Assembly (NCBI RefSeq): GCF_014489635.1
Contig: NZ_CP060828.1
Span: 6,718,001 to 6,782,000 of the forward strand
Reading direction: 5' to 3'
Length of the DNA: 64,000 bases
Origin: Streptomyces roseirectus
GTDB taxonomy: Bacteria; Actinomycetota; Actinomycetes; Streptomycetales; Streptomycetaceae
A model generated the notes under the pieces. That model did not search any database. It was not told the origin of the DNA and saw only the letters and a list, made by a program, of their open reading frames with translations. Shown here one piece after another: positions 9,402-17,236 of this stretch. The position numbers were made by a program, and so were the translations under genes. Each line of letters opens with the position of its first letter. Within the stretch, counting starts at the first letter, position 1.

Positions 9402-10481
9402 TCAGACCCAGCCCCCTTGTCGCTGGCGAGTCCGGTGCAGCAGCCAGAAGAAGAACGGGCTCCCCAGCAGCCCCGTCAGCACCCCCAAAGGCAATTCCGC
9501 GGGCGCGGCGATGGTCCGCGACGACAGATCCGCGGCCAGCAGAACGAACGCCCCCAGCAACGCGCTCACCGGCACCAGGAACCGGTGCCCCGGCCCGGCG
9601 GCCATCCGCAGCAGATGCGGAATGACCAGGCCCACGAACCCGATGATCCCCGAAACGCTCACCGCGGCGGCCGTCAACAGTGCGATCACCAGGATCAGCA
9701 CCACCCGAAGCCGCTCCACATCGACCCCGAGATGCCGGGCGGGCCGCTCCCCGAGGGCGAGGAGGTCGAGCCGGCGTGAGTAGAGCGGGGCCAGCGCCAG
9801 TCCCACGACCGTGCACGGCAGCACGGCCAGCACCTTGGGCCAGGTCGCCTGTGACAGCGATCCGAGCTGCCAGAACACGATCTGATTCACGGCGGCGGTG
9901 TCGGCGAAGAACAGGAACAGGCCGATGAGGGCACCGCCGAAGGCGTTGACGGCGATTCCGGTGAGAATGAGCGTCACCACCTCCGCTTTACCCCCGCTGC
10001 GGGACAACGCGTAAACCAGCAGAGCAGTCCCGAGTCCCCCGACGAAAGCGAACGCCGGAACAGTCCAGGTCCCCAGAAACCCCACCCCCAGGGAAATCGC
10101 GGCAACCGCCCCCACCGCCGCCCCGGAAGAAATCCCGATCACCCCGGGCTCGGCGAGCGGATTCCCGAAAACCCCCTGCATGAGCGCCCCCGCGCACCCC
10201 AAAGACGCCCCCACAAGCAACGCCAGCACAATCCGAGGAAACCGCACATTCCACAACACGGACTCCGCGACCCGATCCAATTCCCCGCCCCACAACCCCA
10301 CCCGATGCCCCACCGACCCCACCACATCCCCCAACGGAATCGGATACGCCCCCGTCCCGGCGGCGACCGGCACCAGCGCGACCAACGCCACCACCAGCCC
10401 CGCCCCGAGCCACCACTCCCGCCGCCGCCCACCCCCCGACACCCTCTCCACCGGCTCAACACCCTTTTCCAGCAAGGCCAT
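9402..10481 (-). CDS. hmuU: FecCD-family heme ABC transporter permease HmuU
   Basis: A 359-residue FecCD/BtuC-type permease with about ten membrane helices. Family signatures include RFPRIVLALLVGASLGCAGALMQ, NPLAEPGVIGISSGAAVGAV, GEAPARHLG-like GERPARHLGVDVERLR, GIIGFVGLVIPHLLR and ADLSSRTIAAPAELPLGVLTG. The ATG at 10481 is preceded by GGGGAGGG with 6-7 nt spacing; a GTG at 10511 is less likely. The substrate-binding lipoprotein HmuT that usually leads this operon is absent. The 5' half uses many GGG, GTG, TTG and T-ending codons, unlike neighbouring genes. An excellent iron box lies 37 nt upstream. Confidence 0.9.
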   Translation of the reverse strand: MALLEKGVEPVERVSGGGRRREWWLGAGLVVALVALVPVAAGTGAYPIPLGDVVGSVGHRVGLWGGELDRVAESVLWNVRFPRIVLALLVGASLGCAGALMQGVFGNPLAEPGVIGISSGAAVGAVAAISLGVGFLGTWTVPAFAFVGGLGTALLVYALSRSGGKAEVVTLILTGIAVNAFGGALIGLFLFFADTAAVNQIVFWQLGSLSQATWPKVLAVLPCTVVGLALAPLYSRRLDLLALGERPARHLGVDVERLRVVLILVIALLTAAAVSVSGIIGFVGLVIPHLLRMAAGPGHRFLVPVSALLGAFVLLAADLSSRTIAAPAELPLGVLTGLLGSPFFFWLLHRTRQRQGGWV

Positions 10482-10517
10482 CCGACACCCTCCCCATCCA
10501 TGTCCGACCACCAGATA

Positions 10518-10536
10518 TTAGGTTAGCCTCACCTAA
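10518..10536. promoter_or_regulatory. IdeR/DmdR iron box before hmuU
   Basis: The 19-bp site TTAGGTTAGCCTCACCTAA differs from the actinobacterial iron box TTAGGTTAGGCTCACCTAA at one position (C for G). It lies between divergent hmuU (ATG 10481) and the start of the broken gene (ATG 10568). It is the best iron box in the window and strongly predicts iron-dependent control of hmuUV. Confidence 0.88.
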
Positions 10537-10567
10537 TCAATCCACCCTCATCCCTCAAACTGCCCCC

Positions 10568-11268
10568 ATGCCCCAACCCCACCGCGAACCCCTGGGCCCC
10601 CACGCCCTGACCCTGAACCACACCTCCCCCCCACCCCCGCCTCCGCTTCGAAACGGCTGACGGCGGCCGCATCCTCCTCCGCCAGAACGCCCGCGTCGTC
10701 CTGCTGGCGAAGGTCGAACGCCTCAACCAGGGCGTCCACTTGACCCGCCTCGACGGCGTACGTCTGGCACGCCCCCGACCTCGTCCGCACCTGGCCGGCG
10801 GCCCACCTCGACTGGTCCGCCCAGGGCTGGCACGGCGTCATCCCCCTGCGCCCCCTCTCCCCGCCGGACGCGCCCCGCGTCAAGGCGTACCGGAAGCGCG
10901 CCCGCGAAGGCACCCTCGCCCCGGTCCTCCTGTGGTGGGTCACGGCGTTCGACGGCTGGCTGCTGCTCGACGGCCACGACCGGGCGATCGCGGCGCTGGA
11001 GGAGGGCGGCACGCCGCCGTGCGTGGTGCTGGTGAGGGTCCCGGACGAGGAGGACTGGCGGAAGGAGGCGGCAGAGTTGACGGAGGGTCATGAAGCGGGA
11101 GGAGAGGGGCAGTTGGGGCGAAACCCAGGGTTGGACGCTCGTCTCGCCGACACCCTCGCCGCCCTCCCCTACGACCCCGCCCCCACCCGCGCCTGGCCCC
11201 TCCCCGGTGGAGTCGCCACCTGGGATCGGGAAGCCGCTCGGGCGGTGTTTCAATTCCCGGGTGACTGA
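10568..11268 (+). pseudogene. Hypothetical protein gene broken by two frameshifts
   Basis: Three consecutive frames carry protein-like sequence. From ATG 10568 one frame reads MPQPHREPLGPHALTLNH and soon stops in a C-rich run. From about 10640 a second frame reads RFETADGGRILLRQNARVVL, then LLAKVERLNQGVHLTRLDG. From about 10755 a third frame reads AYVWHAPDLVRTWPAAHLDW and continues to the TGA at 11266-11268 (PLRPLSPPDAPRVKAYRKR, FDGWLLLDGHDRAIAALEE, EEDWRKEAAEL). Each step is consistent with one extra base: one in the homopolymeric C tract near 10626-10640, one near CGACGGCG at about 10750. An intact product would be about 230 residues. I do not recognise the family. Sequencing indels are the alternative explanation. 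Confidence 0.7.
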
Positions 11269-11905
11269 TTACGACGTCCTCCGCGTCTTCTGCGCCCCCG
11301 GCGGAGGGTATGGCAACGAACTCGGTGTGGTCCGCGACGGCTCGCGGGTGCCCGAGCGTGCGGAACGGCAGGAGCTGGCGGCCAAACTCGGCTTCAGCGA
11401 GACCGTGTTCGTGGACGACCCCGAGCGCGGGGTGATCGACATCTACACGCCCACGACCCGGCTCCCTTTCGCCGGCCACCCCTGCGTCGGCACGGCCTGG
11501 CTCCTGGACGTCCCGGAGCTGGTGACCCCGGCCGGGCTGGTCGGCGCGCGGCTGGACGGCGAGTTCAGCTGGGTCGAGGCGCGGGCGGAGTGGGCCCCGC
11601 CGAGGACCCTGCGCCGCTACGGCAGCGCCGCCGAGGTCGACGACCTGCCGATACCCCCGCCGGGGGAGTGGATCTACGCGTGGGCGTGGCTGGACGAGGC
11701 GGCGGGCCGCGTCCGCGCACGTGCCTTCCCCGGCCGCGGCGACGGCATCGACGAGGACGAGGCGACCGGTGCGGCCGCGATCCTCCTCACCGACCAGCTG
11801 GGCCGCGCGCTGAACATCACCCAGGGCGCCGGCTCCCAGATCCTGACGGCGCCGCAGCCGTACGGGTGGGTGGAGGTCGGGGGGCGGGTCTTCCTGGAAC
11901 GGTGA
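11261..11905 (+). CDS. PhzF-family isomerase-like protein
   Basis: A 214-residue member of the PhzF/diaminopimelate-epimerase-like fold. Diagnostic segments are CAPGGGYGNELGVV at the N terminus, LGFSETVFVD, YTPTTRLPFAGHPCVGTAW (the conserved PhzF FAGHP motif) and DEDEATGAAAILL. It is shorter than typical PhzF proteins (about 260-290 residues), lacking part of the second lobe. The GTG at 11261 overlaps the stop of the preceding broken gene by 8 nt, so the two were probably translationally coupled. The catalytic glutamate usual near FSETVF is present. Substrate unknown; there is no phenazine cluster nearby. Confidence 0.82.
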   Translation: MTDYDVLRVFCAPGGGYGNELGVVRDGSRVPERAERQELAAKLGFSETVFVDDPERGVIDIYTPTTRLPFAGHPCVGTAWLLDVPELVTPAGLVGARLDGEFSWVEARAEWAPPRTLRRYGSAAEVDDLPIPPPGEWIYAWAWLDEAAGRVRARAFPGRGDGIDEDEATGAAAILLTDQLGRALNITQGAGSQILTAPQPYGWVEVGGRVFLER

Positions 11906-12017
11906 GCCGAAGAGCGGTGAGCCGAAGTCGGACGATGTGACAAGCGAGGAACCGGTCCGTGAGCGGGGAAACGGCGGGATACTGGGGGTGACCGCCCGCC
12001 GGGAGTGAGGAGAGCCC

Positions 12018-12308
12018 ATGAGTGCGCAGCACTCCGAGACACCCACGACACTTCCCCCGCTCAGGACCGTGGCCGACATCCGGGCCGCCCTGAGGGAGGG
12101 CCGGGGATTCCCCGGTGACAAGGAGGACTTCGAACTCGACCTCGCCCGCGCCCTGGACGCCTCCACGGCCGCCGACCTCGGCAAGGTCGCCGAAGTGATC
12201 GTCGACTACCGGGGCCGGATCCGGCTGTACTCGGACCCGGGGTTCGACGACGCCCTCCAGGAGGGCCTTGAGATCGCGGCGAAGATCAAGAAGGGCGAGC
12301 TGGGTTGA
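12018..12308 (+). CDS. Antitoxin-like protein (DUF6247-like)
   Basis: A 96-residue acidic protein: LRTVADIRAALREGRGFPGD, then FELDLARALDASTAADLGKV, ending with ALQEGLEIAAKIKKGELG. It resembles the small actinobacterial DUF6247-type proteins found upstream of RelE/ParE-like partners. GAGGAGAGCCC precedes the ATG. The stop overlaps the TTG start of the next gene, so the two are co-translated, as in type II toxin-antitoxin modules. No DNA-binding motif is obvious. Function is inferred from arrangement. Confidence 0.68.
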   Translation: MSAQHSETPTTLPPLRTVADIRAALREGRGFPGDKEDFELDLARALDASTAADLGKVAEVIVDYRGRIRLYSDPGFDDALQEGLEIAAKIKKGELG

Positions 12309-12604
12309 GCCATGTGGTAGCCGTCCTGTCGGACGTGGCGGCCCTGCGTCTGGAACAGCTCGGCCCGGTCGCCCGCCAGGCGGTCGAGGAGTTGCTGAAG
12401 GAGCTGGAGACGGCCCCGAGGCTCGGCGTCCTGCGGCATGTCGGGGCTGGCGGGCGTCAGGAGGTCTACAAGACCAAGCTCGAACCCCGCGAGGGGATGC
12501 CGGGGCTGGCGGTGGCGTACGTGTACCTGCCGGACCCGCCCCCCGCGGCGGTCGTGATCATAAGCGTCACCCCCGACGACCCCGCCGACGAACCCTGGTT
12601 CTGA
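12305..12604 (+). CDS. RelE/ParE-like toxin-type protein
   Basis: A 99-residue protein with features of the RelE/ParE fold: ALRLEQLGPVARQAVEELLKEL (helical hairpin), a central VGAGGRQEVYKTKLEPREGM, then the beta strands VAYVYL and AVVIISVTPDDP. The start is TTG at 12305, overlapping the upstream TGA by three bases; a GTG at 12314 is an alternative that would avoid the overlap. It forms a two-gene unit with the DUF6247-like protein and converges on hmuO 46 nt away. Toxicity is not shown by sequence. Confidence 0.62.
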   Translation: MSHVVAVLSDVAALRLEQLGPVARQAVEELLKELETAPRLGVLRHVGAGGRQEVYKTKLEPREGMPGLAVAYVYLPDPPPAAVVIISVTPDDPADEPWF

Positions 12605-12650
12605 CCCCCGCCGTCACCCCCGCCGTCCGCGCACCCCGCGCCCCCACCCC

Positions 12651-13298
12651 TCACGCGCTCACCGCGAACTCCTCCCCCAACCCCCGGAACACCCCCGTGT
12701 TCAGCGCGAACGCGCGCTTGCACTCGCCCACGATCCGCTGCTTCTCCAGCTCGTCGGCGTGGACCGCGTCCAGCAGCTCCCGGTACCCCCGCTTGAAGGC
12801 GGCGGGATTCCCGATGCCCTCGAAGACGTAGAACCGGACGCCGTCGCCCTTCTTCTCGAACCCCCAGGTCCGCTCGGCCCTGTCGCGGATGATCTGCCCG
12901 CCGGAGAGATCGCCGAGGTAGCGGGTGTAGTGGTGGGCGACATACCCCGCGGGCCACTCCTCGGCGCACTCGCGGACGCGCTCCGCGTACGCCCGGGTCG
13001 CGGGCAGCGCGGACAGCCCCGCCCGCCAGCCGGGCCCCCGCAGGTGCGCGAGGTCCCGCTCCAGCGCGCCGAGCCGGAACAGCTCCGGCCGCACGAAGGG
13101 CCCCGCGACGGGATCGCCGGCCAGCCGCTGGGCGCCGGCCTCCAGCGCCTCGTACACGAACCACAGCTGCTCGGTGTAGCGCGCGTACGCGTCGACGCCG
13201 AGGCGTCCGCCGAGCATGTCGGCCATGAAGGTCGAGGTCTCGGCCTCTACGTGCGCCTCGTGGGACGCGGTGCGGATGACGGTCGAGAAGGAGTCCAT
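12651..13298 (-). CDS. hmuO: Biliverdin-producing heme oxygenase
   Basis: A 215-residue heme oxygenase that opens heme to biliverdin, CO and ferrous iron. The N-terminal SHEAHVEAETSTFMADMLGG matches the proximal-histidine helix (His16 aligned with the AHEKAEHSTFM motif of corynebacterial HmuO). The distal helix is RYLGDLSGGQIIRDRAER, and the C-terminal half includes GVRFYVFEGI and FKRGYRELLDAV. Length is normal. The ATG at 13298 is followed upstream by an iron box 13-31 nt away. With hmuUV it forms a heme acquisition and degradation set, although the genes are 2 kb apart. Confidence 0.95.
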   Translation of the reverse strand: MDSFSTVIRTASHEAHVEAETSTFMADMLGGRLGVDAYARYTEQLWFVYEALEAGAQRLAGDPVAGPFVRPELFRLGALERDLAHLRGPGWRAGLSALPATRAYAERVRECAEEWPAGYVAHHYTRYLGDLSGGQIIRDRAERTWGFEKKGDGVRFYVFEGIGNPAAFKRGYRELLDAVHADELEKQRIVGECKRAFALNTGVFRGLGEEFAVSA

Positions 13299-13310
13299 GC
13301 CCGTATTTTG

Positions 13311-13329
13311 TTAGGTAAGCCTTACCTGG
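13311..13329. promoter_or_regulatory. IdeR/DmdR iron box before hmuO
   Basis: The site TTAGGTAAGCCTTACCTGG matches the iron-box consensus at 14 of 19 positions and is a near-perfect inverted repeat (AGGTAAG and CTTACCT around a single C). It starts 13 nt upstream of the hmuO ATG, so a bound repressor would block the promoter or the start of transcription. Confidence 0.82.
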
Positions 13330-13370
13330 GTCAATAGGTTTACCGACAGGATGTCGGGAAAGAGGGCGAG

Positions 13371-13401
13371 AAAAAGACCCGGCCTCCGAAGAAGCCGGGT
13401 C
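13371..13401 (-). terminator. Rho-independent terminator after map
   Basis: On the minus strand an 8-bp perfect stem, GACCCGGC with GCCGGGTC (13394-13401 and 13376-13383), and a 10-nt loop are followed by TTTTT (13375-13371). It lies 40 nt beyond the map stop and insulates hmuO from readthrough. This is the most canonical terminator in the window. Confidence 0.85.
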
Positions 13402-13412
13402 CGGAAGAGGGT

Positions 13413-13446
13413 GCCTACGGAGGGCGCCTACGGAGGGCGCTTACGG
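13413..13446. repeat. 13-bp tandem repeat at the map stop codon
   Basis: Two perfect copies of GCCTACGGAGGGC (13413-13425 and 13426-13438) are followed by a partial third copy GCTTACGG that includes the map stop codon (TAA at 13443-13441). The arrangement suggests slippage duplication at the 3' end of map. Confidence 0.75.
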
Positions 13447-14298
13447 CAGCGTCAGGATCTCCGCGCCGGTCTCCGTCACCACCAGCGTGTGCTCGAACTG
13501 CGCCGTCCGCCTGCGGTCCTTCGTGACGACCGTCCAGCCGTCGTCCCACATGTCGTACTCGTGCGTCCCCAGCGTCAGCATCGGCTCGATCGTGAACGTC
13601 ATGCCGGGCTGGATGACGGTCGTCGCGTGCGGGCTGTCGTAGTGCGGGATGATCAGGCCCGAGTGGAACGACGAGTTGATGCCGTGCCCGGTGAAGTCCC
13701 GGACCACGCCGTACCCGAAGCGCTTCGCGTACGACTCGATGACCCGGCCGATGATGTTGATCTGCCGGCCCGGACGGACGGCCTTGATGGCGCGGTTCAG
13801 CGACTCGCGCGTGCGCTCCACCAGCAGCCGCGACTCCTCGTCGACGTCGCCGACCAGGTACGTCGCGTTGTTGTCCCCGTGCACGCCGCCGATGTACGCG
13901 GTGACGTCCAGGTTGACGATGTCGCCGTCCTTCAGGACCGTCGAGTCCGGGATGCCGTGGCAGATGACCTCGTTGACGCTGGTGCACAGGGACTTGGGGA
14001 AGCCGCGGTAGCCGAGCGTCGACGGATAGGCGCCGTGGTCGCACATGTAGTCGTGCGCCACCTTGTCCAGCAGGTCCGTCGTCACGCCCGGCGCGATGTG
14101 CTTCGCCGCCTCCTCCATCGCCCGCGCGGCGATCCGGCCCGCGACGCGCATCGCCTCCACGGTCTCCGGCGTCTGCACCTCCGGGCCGGTGTACGGCGTC
14201 GGCGCGGGCTTGCCGACGTACTCGGGGCGCCGGATGTTTCCGGGAACCGTGCGGGTGGGAGACAGCTCCCCTGGTACGAGCAGCGACTGGCCAGACAT
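13441..14298 (-). CDS. map: Methionine aminopeptidase, type I
   Basis: A 285-residue enzyme that removes initiator methionine from nascent proteins. The five metal ligands of the family are visible: Asp in VNLDVTAY, Asp in [10 protein letters not shown], His in [11 protein letters not shown], Glu in FTIEPML and Glu in AQFEHTLVV. The 40-residue N-terminal extension ([18 protein letters not shown]) carries the PxxP-like segment seen in actinobacterial MetAP1c. It is followed by a strong terminator. Actinobacteria usually have a second copy elsewhere near secY-adk-infA; this one is the stand-alone type. Confidence 0.95.
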   Translation of the reverse strand: MSGQSLLVPGELSPTRTVPGNIRRPEYVGKPAPTPYTGPEVQTPETVEAMRVAGRIAARAMEEAAKHIAPGVTTDLLDKVAHDYMCDHGAYPSTLGYRGFPKSLCTSVNEVICHGIPDSTVLKDGDIVNLDVTAYIGGVHGDNNATYLVGDVDEESRLLVERTRESLNRAIKAVRPGRQINIIGRVIESYAKRFGYGVVRDFTGHGINSSFHSGLIIPHYDSPHATTVIQPGMTFTIEPMLTLGTHEYDMWDDGWTVVTKDRRRTAQFEHTLVVTETGAEILTLP

Positions 14299-14357
14299 GC
14301 CCCCGAGTCTAACGATCGCCCGTGGGGCACCATGTCCCTGTCGAAAGGAGCCCTCCC

Positions 14358-14597
14358 ATGGCCCTCTTCAAGAAGCGCCCGACCGGCAAGCCCGGCGAAT
14401 GGTTCTACTGCCTCGAACACCGCACAGTCGAAGAAGGCCCCGACTGCCCCGGCAAGAACCGCTTCGGCCCCTACCCCACCCGCAAAGAAGCCGAACACGC
14501 CATGCAGACCGCCCGCGAACGCAACCTCGAATGGGAAACCGACACCAGGTGGAACGACGGCCCCACCACGGCCGACCCCACCGACACCAACGGCTGA
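14358..14597 (+). CDS. Small conserved SPOR-like actinobacterial protein
   Basis: A 79-residue protein: [40 protein letters not shown], and [20 protein letters not shown]. The pattern of WFYC, GP.P, FGPY and EAEHAM...RN resembles a short SPOR-like or methionine-aminopeptidase-linked actinobacterial family of unknown function; two cysteines (C18 and C28) could bind a metal. AAAGGAG lies 8 nt before the ATG at 14358. It is divergent from map. An upstream in-frame start at 14322 lacks a ribosome binding site. Confidence 0.82.
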   Translation: MALFKKRPTGKPGEWFYCLEHRTVEEGPDCPGKNRFGPYPTRKEAEHAMQTARERNLEWETDTRWNDGPTTADPTDTNG

Positions 14598-15459
14598 CCG
14601 GGCGACGGCCCACGGCATGACGGACGGCCGTGAGGCGCCCGGCCCCGGCCGACGAGGTGCCCGCGGGCCCGGCGGCAGACCCACCCGCCCCGGCACCACC
14701 GGCCCGACCGCGCCGCCCGCAGCCGACCCCGGTGAAGCCGGCCACCACCGCTCACGGCAACCCCCTACGGCCCCGAAACCCACACGGCCCCCACGGCGGC
14801 ACCGGACGGCCACGACGCCCGCAGCCTCCGCCCGCCTCGGCACCGCCCCTTCACATCCCCCGAGCGGCCAGCCCGTGCGGGCGGTCGGCTCCGCCCGGCG
14901 CCGACGCGGCTGCCGCCGGCCTGCCGGTCTGGCTGACCAGCCGGATCACGGGCGTGGTTCGCGGCCCGGCACCACCCGGCCCGGACACGCCCGCCCACAG
15001 CCGACCCCGGCCGTCTCGCAGACCCGCCCCACCTCCCCGCTCCCGCCGCCCCCGCACCCCACACCACGCGGGCGCCCACACACCGCACCGGGCCCCCGAC
15101 ACCGAGCCTCGGCACCCCCGCCTCGGACACTCCCCCCTGGGCAGCCGCCCCCGGCACTCCCACCTCGGGCACCCTGAGCCGCTACGCCACCCCCTGGGCA
15201 ACTCGGCCTCGACGCTCCACCCCGGGCATCGCCCTCTCCGGCAACCTCGCCTCCGGCGCCGGGCCCCTGGCAGCTTGCCCCGGAACCAAGCCCCGGGCGG
15301 CGAGCCTCGGCAACCTTGCCCCCGACACCCCGCCCCGGCACTCCACCCCGGCAACCTCGCCTCCGGCGCCGAGCCCTCGGCAACCTGCCCCGGCACCGGG
15401 CCCCCGGCAGCGAGCCTCGGCAACCCCGCCCCCGGCACCCAGCCCCCAGCCCCGCCCCC
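14598..15459. repeat. Gene-free C-rich stretch with a 110-bp direct repeat
   Basis: No convincing gene is present in these 862 bases. Long open frames on both strands encode only Pro/Arg or Gly/Arg low-complexity sequence, with no domain-like segment. Bases 15241-15350 and 15351-15452 are a tandem degenerate direct repeat of 110 bp. Both copies open with GCAACCTCGCCTCCGGCGCC and contain CGAGCCTCGGCAACC 60 bp further on. Smaller units of the type CTCGGCAACC and CGGCAC recur inside. The plus strand is strongly C over G throughout. Confidence 0.6.
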
Positions 15460-16059
15460 TCACCAAGCCCCCGGTGCCCCAGCCGTCAACGTCTCCGCGA
15501 TGCGTGACAGCCGGTCCCGGAATCGGCCTCGGGGCCTTCCCGGTGTGGCCGCTCGTTCGCCGGCGCCGGCACTGATGAGGTGTTGGACGGTGTCGAGGTC
15601 GAGCTCGCGGCCTTCGGGGACGTCCAGGGTTTCGTGGGCCATCGCGCCCAGCTCGCCCCCGCCGGAACCGAGGGCGAGGACGGTGGCCCCGGACCGACGG
15701 GCGCTGTGGACGCGTTCGAGCAGGGGCTCGGGTTCTGTAGGGGCGACGACCAGCAAGGTTTCGCCGCGGCTGGCACTCTCGATCCGGCCGAGCCCGACCG
15801 CGAGGTGGGCGGGGTCGGAGGGCCGGGCGTCGTGGCGGACGAGGGTGGGCGCCAGTTCGGGCGTGCCGGACCACGCGGCCTCGTCGACGAGGTGCGCGGC
15901 GAGGTGCCACGGCTCGTACTCCGGCGTGCCGACGAGGAGCAGCCCGCCCCCGTGCGTCACGACCGACCCCCGTAGTACCTGGGCGAACCTCCGGGTCGTA
16001 CTCAACCACTCGGTCCCGGCGAGCACTTCACGCAGCAAGGCGACTCGTACGGCGTCCAT
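15460..16059 (-). CDS. SIS-like hypothetical protein
   Basis: A 199-residue protein with sugar-isomerase-like alternation of strands and helices: SVVTHGGGLLLVGTPEYEPW then HLAAHLVDEAAW, a central LAVGLGRIESA, then GETLLVVAPTEPEP, SARRSGATVLALGSGGGELG and AMAHETLDVPEG. The last three resemble the SIS-domain core (loop after strand, helix, AHETLDVP). The ATG at 16059 is 90 nt from divergent npdG, which shares the promoter region. I do not recognise a specific family; a regulatory or sugar-phosphate-binding role is possible. Confidence 0.75.
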   Translation of the reverse strand: MDAVRVALLREVLAGTEWLSTTRRFAQVLRGSVVTHGGGLLLVGTPEYEPWHLAAHLVDEAAWSGTPELAPTLVRHDARPSDPAHLAVGLGRIESASRGETLLVVAPTEPEPLLERVHSARRSGATVLALGSGGGELGAMAHETLDVPEGRELDLDTVQHLISAGAGERAATPGRPRGRFRDRLSRIAETLTAGAPGAW

Positions 16060-16102
16060 GGCCGCGCATCCTGCCGGAGCGGGCGGGGGCAGGTCCCGGG
16101 TA

Positions 16103-16118
16103 CTACGGGTATTCACCC
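16103..16118. promoter_or_regulatory. Inverted repeat between SIS-like gene and npdG
   Basis: Perfect arms ACGGGT (16103-16108) and ACCCGT (16113-16118) flank a 4-nt spacer in the 90-bp divergent promoter region. The position fits an operator shared by both genes. Confidence 0.4.
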
Positions 16119-16149
16119 GTCCGAGGGGCGCCGACGTAAGGTCGAGCCC

Positions 16150-16854
16150 ATGACCTCTACGGACAGTGCAGACAAGCCCGCCCCCAAGGACCCCTGGGAC
16201 CTCCCCGACGTCTCCGGCCTGATCGTCGGCGTGCTGGGCGGGACGGGCCCGCAGGGCAAGGGGCTCGCGTACCGGCTCGCGAAGGCCGGCCAGAAGGTGA
16301 TCATCGGCTCCCGTGCGGCGGACCGCGCGCAGGAGGCGGCGGCCGAACTGGGCCACGGCGTCAAGGGCGCGGACAACGCGGAGACCGCCCGCCGCAGCGA
16401 CGTCGTCATCGTCGCGGTCCCGTGGGACGGCCACGGCAAGACCCTGGAGTCCCTGCGCACGGAACTCGCCGGCAAGCTGGTCGTGGACTGCGTCAACCCG
16501 CTCGGCTTCGACAAGAAGGGCGCGTACGCGCTGAAGCCGGAGGAGGGCAGCGCCGCCGAGCAGGCCGCCGCGCTGCTGCCGGACTCCCGGGTCACCGCCG
16601 CGTTCCACCACCTGTCCGCCGTCCTCCTCCAGGACCCGGAGATCGACGAGATCGACACGGACGTCATGGTGCTGGGCGAGGCGCGGGCCGACGTCGAGAT
16701 CGTGCAGGCGCTGGCCGGCCGCATCCCCGGCATGCGGGGCGTCTTCGCGGGCCGGCTGCGCAACGCGCACCAGGTCGAGTCGCTGGTGGCGAACCTGATC
16801 TCCGTCAACCGCCGCTACAAGGCGCACGCGGGGCTGCGGGTCACCGACATCTGA
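16150..16854 (+). CDS. npdG: F420-dependent NADP+ reductase (NPDG/FNO)
   Basis: A 234-residue enzyme that passes hydride between coenzyme F420 and NADP+. The NADP-binding Rossmann motif is VGVLGGTGPQGKGLAYRLA (about residues 26-44), followed by VIIGSRAADRA. Further family segments are VVIVAVPWDGH, VVDCVNPLGFDKKGAYAL, VTAAFHHLSAVLL and VFAGRLRNAHQVESLVANLI. Length and motif order match actinobacterial FNO. It supplies F420H2 for F420-dependent reductases or returns reducing power to NADPH. A short membrane protein gene follows 121 nt downstream. Confidence 0.94.
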   Translation: MTSTDSADKPAPKDPWDLPDVSGLIVGVLGGTGPQGKGLAYRLAKAGQKVIIGSRAADRAQEAAAELGHGVKGADNAETARRSDVVIVAVPWDGHGKTLESLRTELAGKLVVDCVNPLGFDKKGAYALKPEEGSAAEQAAALLPDSRVTAAFHHLSAVLLQDPEIDEIDTDVMVLGEARADVEIVQALAGRIPGMRGVFAGRLRNAHQVESLVANLISVNRRYKAHAGLRVTDI

Positions 16855-16975
16855 GCGGACGGGGGAGACGGACGGGGGAGGAGACGGATGGGGGACACTG
16901 GACGACGCGCGCCCGGTGTCCCCGTGCCGCCCCCTAGTGGGTACCCCGAGTCTTCCCCGACAGGAGTCCGTTCCG

Positions 16976-17164
16976 ATGCCCCGCCTGGCCCTCTACGCCC
17001 TCGCCGTCTGCCTGCTCTCCGTGGCCGCGGCCGTCGTCTCGTTCGTCCAGGGCAGCTTCCTGGGCATCGTGTGGGTGCTGCTCGCGGGCCTGTCGTCGAA
17101 CATGACCTGGTACTACTACCGCAGGGGCAAGGCGACGGCCGGCCAGAAGCCGAACGCCGGCTAA
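16976..17164 (+). CDS. Small two-helix membrane protein
   Basis: A 62-residue protein with two predicted membrane helices, LALYALAVCLLSVAAAVVSF and FLGIVWVLLAGLSSNMTWYY, and a basic tail YYRRGKATAGQKPNAG. The ATG at 16976 has AGGAG about 9 nt upstream. Small proteins of this kind are conserved in Streptomyces with no known role. It ends inside a run of short tandem repeats shared with the convergent response-regulator gene. Confidence 0.75.
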   Translation: MPRLALYALAVCLLSVAAAVVSFVQGSFLGIVWVLLAGLSSNMTWYYYRRGKATAGQKPNAG

Positions 17165-17236
17165 CCCCCGCCGGCTAACCCCCACGGATTACCCCTCGCC
17201 GGTTAACCCCCGTTGGTCAACCCTCGCCGGTTACCC
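17155..17236. repeat. Short tandem repeat spanning two convergent stop codons
   Basis: About six degenerate copies of a 13-15 bp unit close to GCCGGCTAACCCCC run from the end of the small membrane protein gene into the end of the response-regulator gene. Each copy contains a TAAC, TTAC or CAAC core. The copies supply the stop codon for both convergent genes. Confidence 0.7.

Noticed and set aside
10740..11093. 117-codon plus-strand frame in the broken-gene region
   Set aside because: After its first ten codons it reads only Arg/Pro/Gly-rich sequence, while the neighbouring frame carries the protein-like continuation. It is a by-product of the frameshift.
14851..15438. Long minus-strand open frame with a Gly/Arg-rich 195-residue product
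   Set aside because: It is the translation of the 110-bp repeat and of C-rich DNA. It has no domain-like segment and all frames of the region are similarly open because stop codons are rare in such DNA.
15182..16009. Minus-strand Arg-rich frame overlapping the SIS-like gene
   Set aside because: It shares bases with the SIS-like protein frame, which has normal alternating strand-helix sequence and a divergent promoter; the other frame is low complexity.
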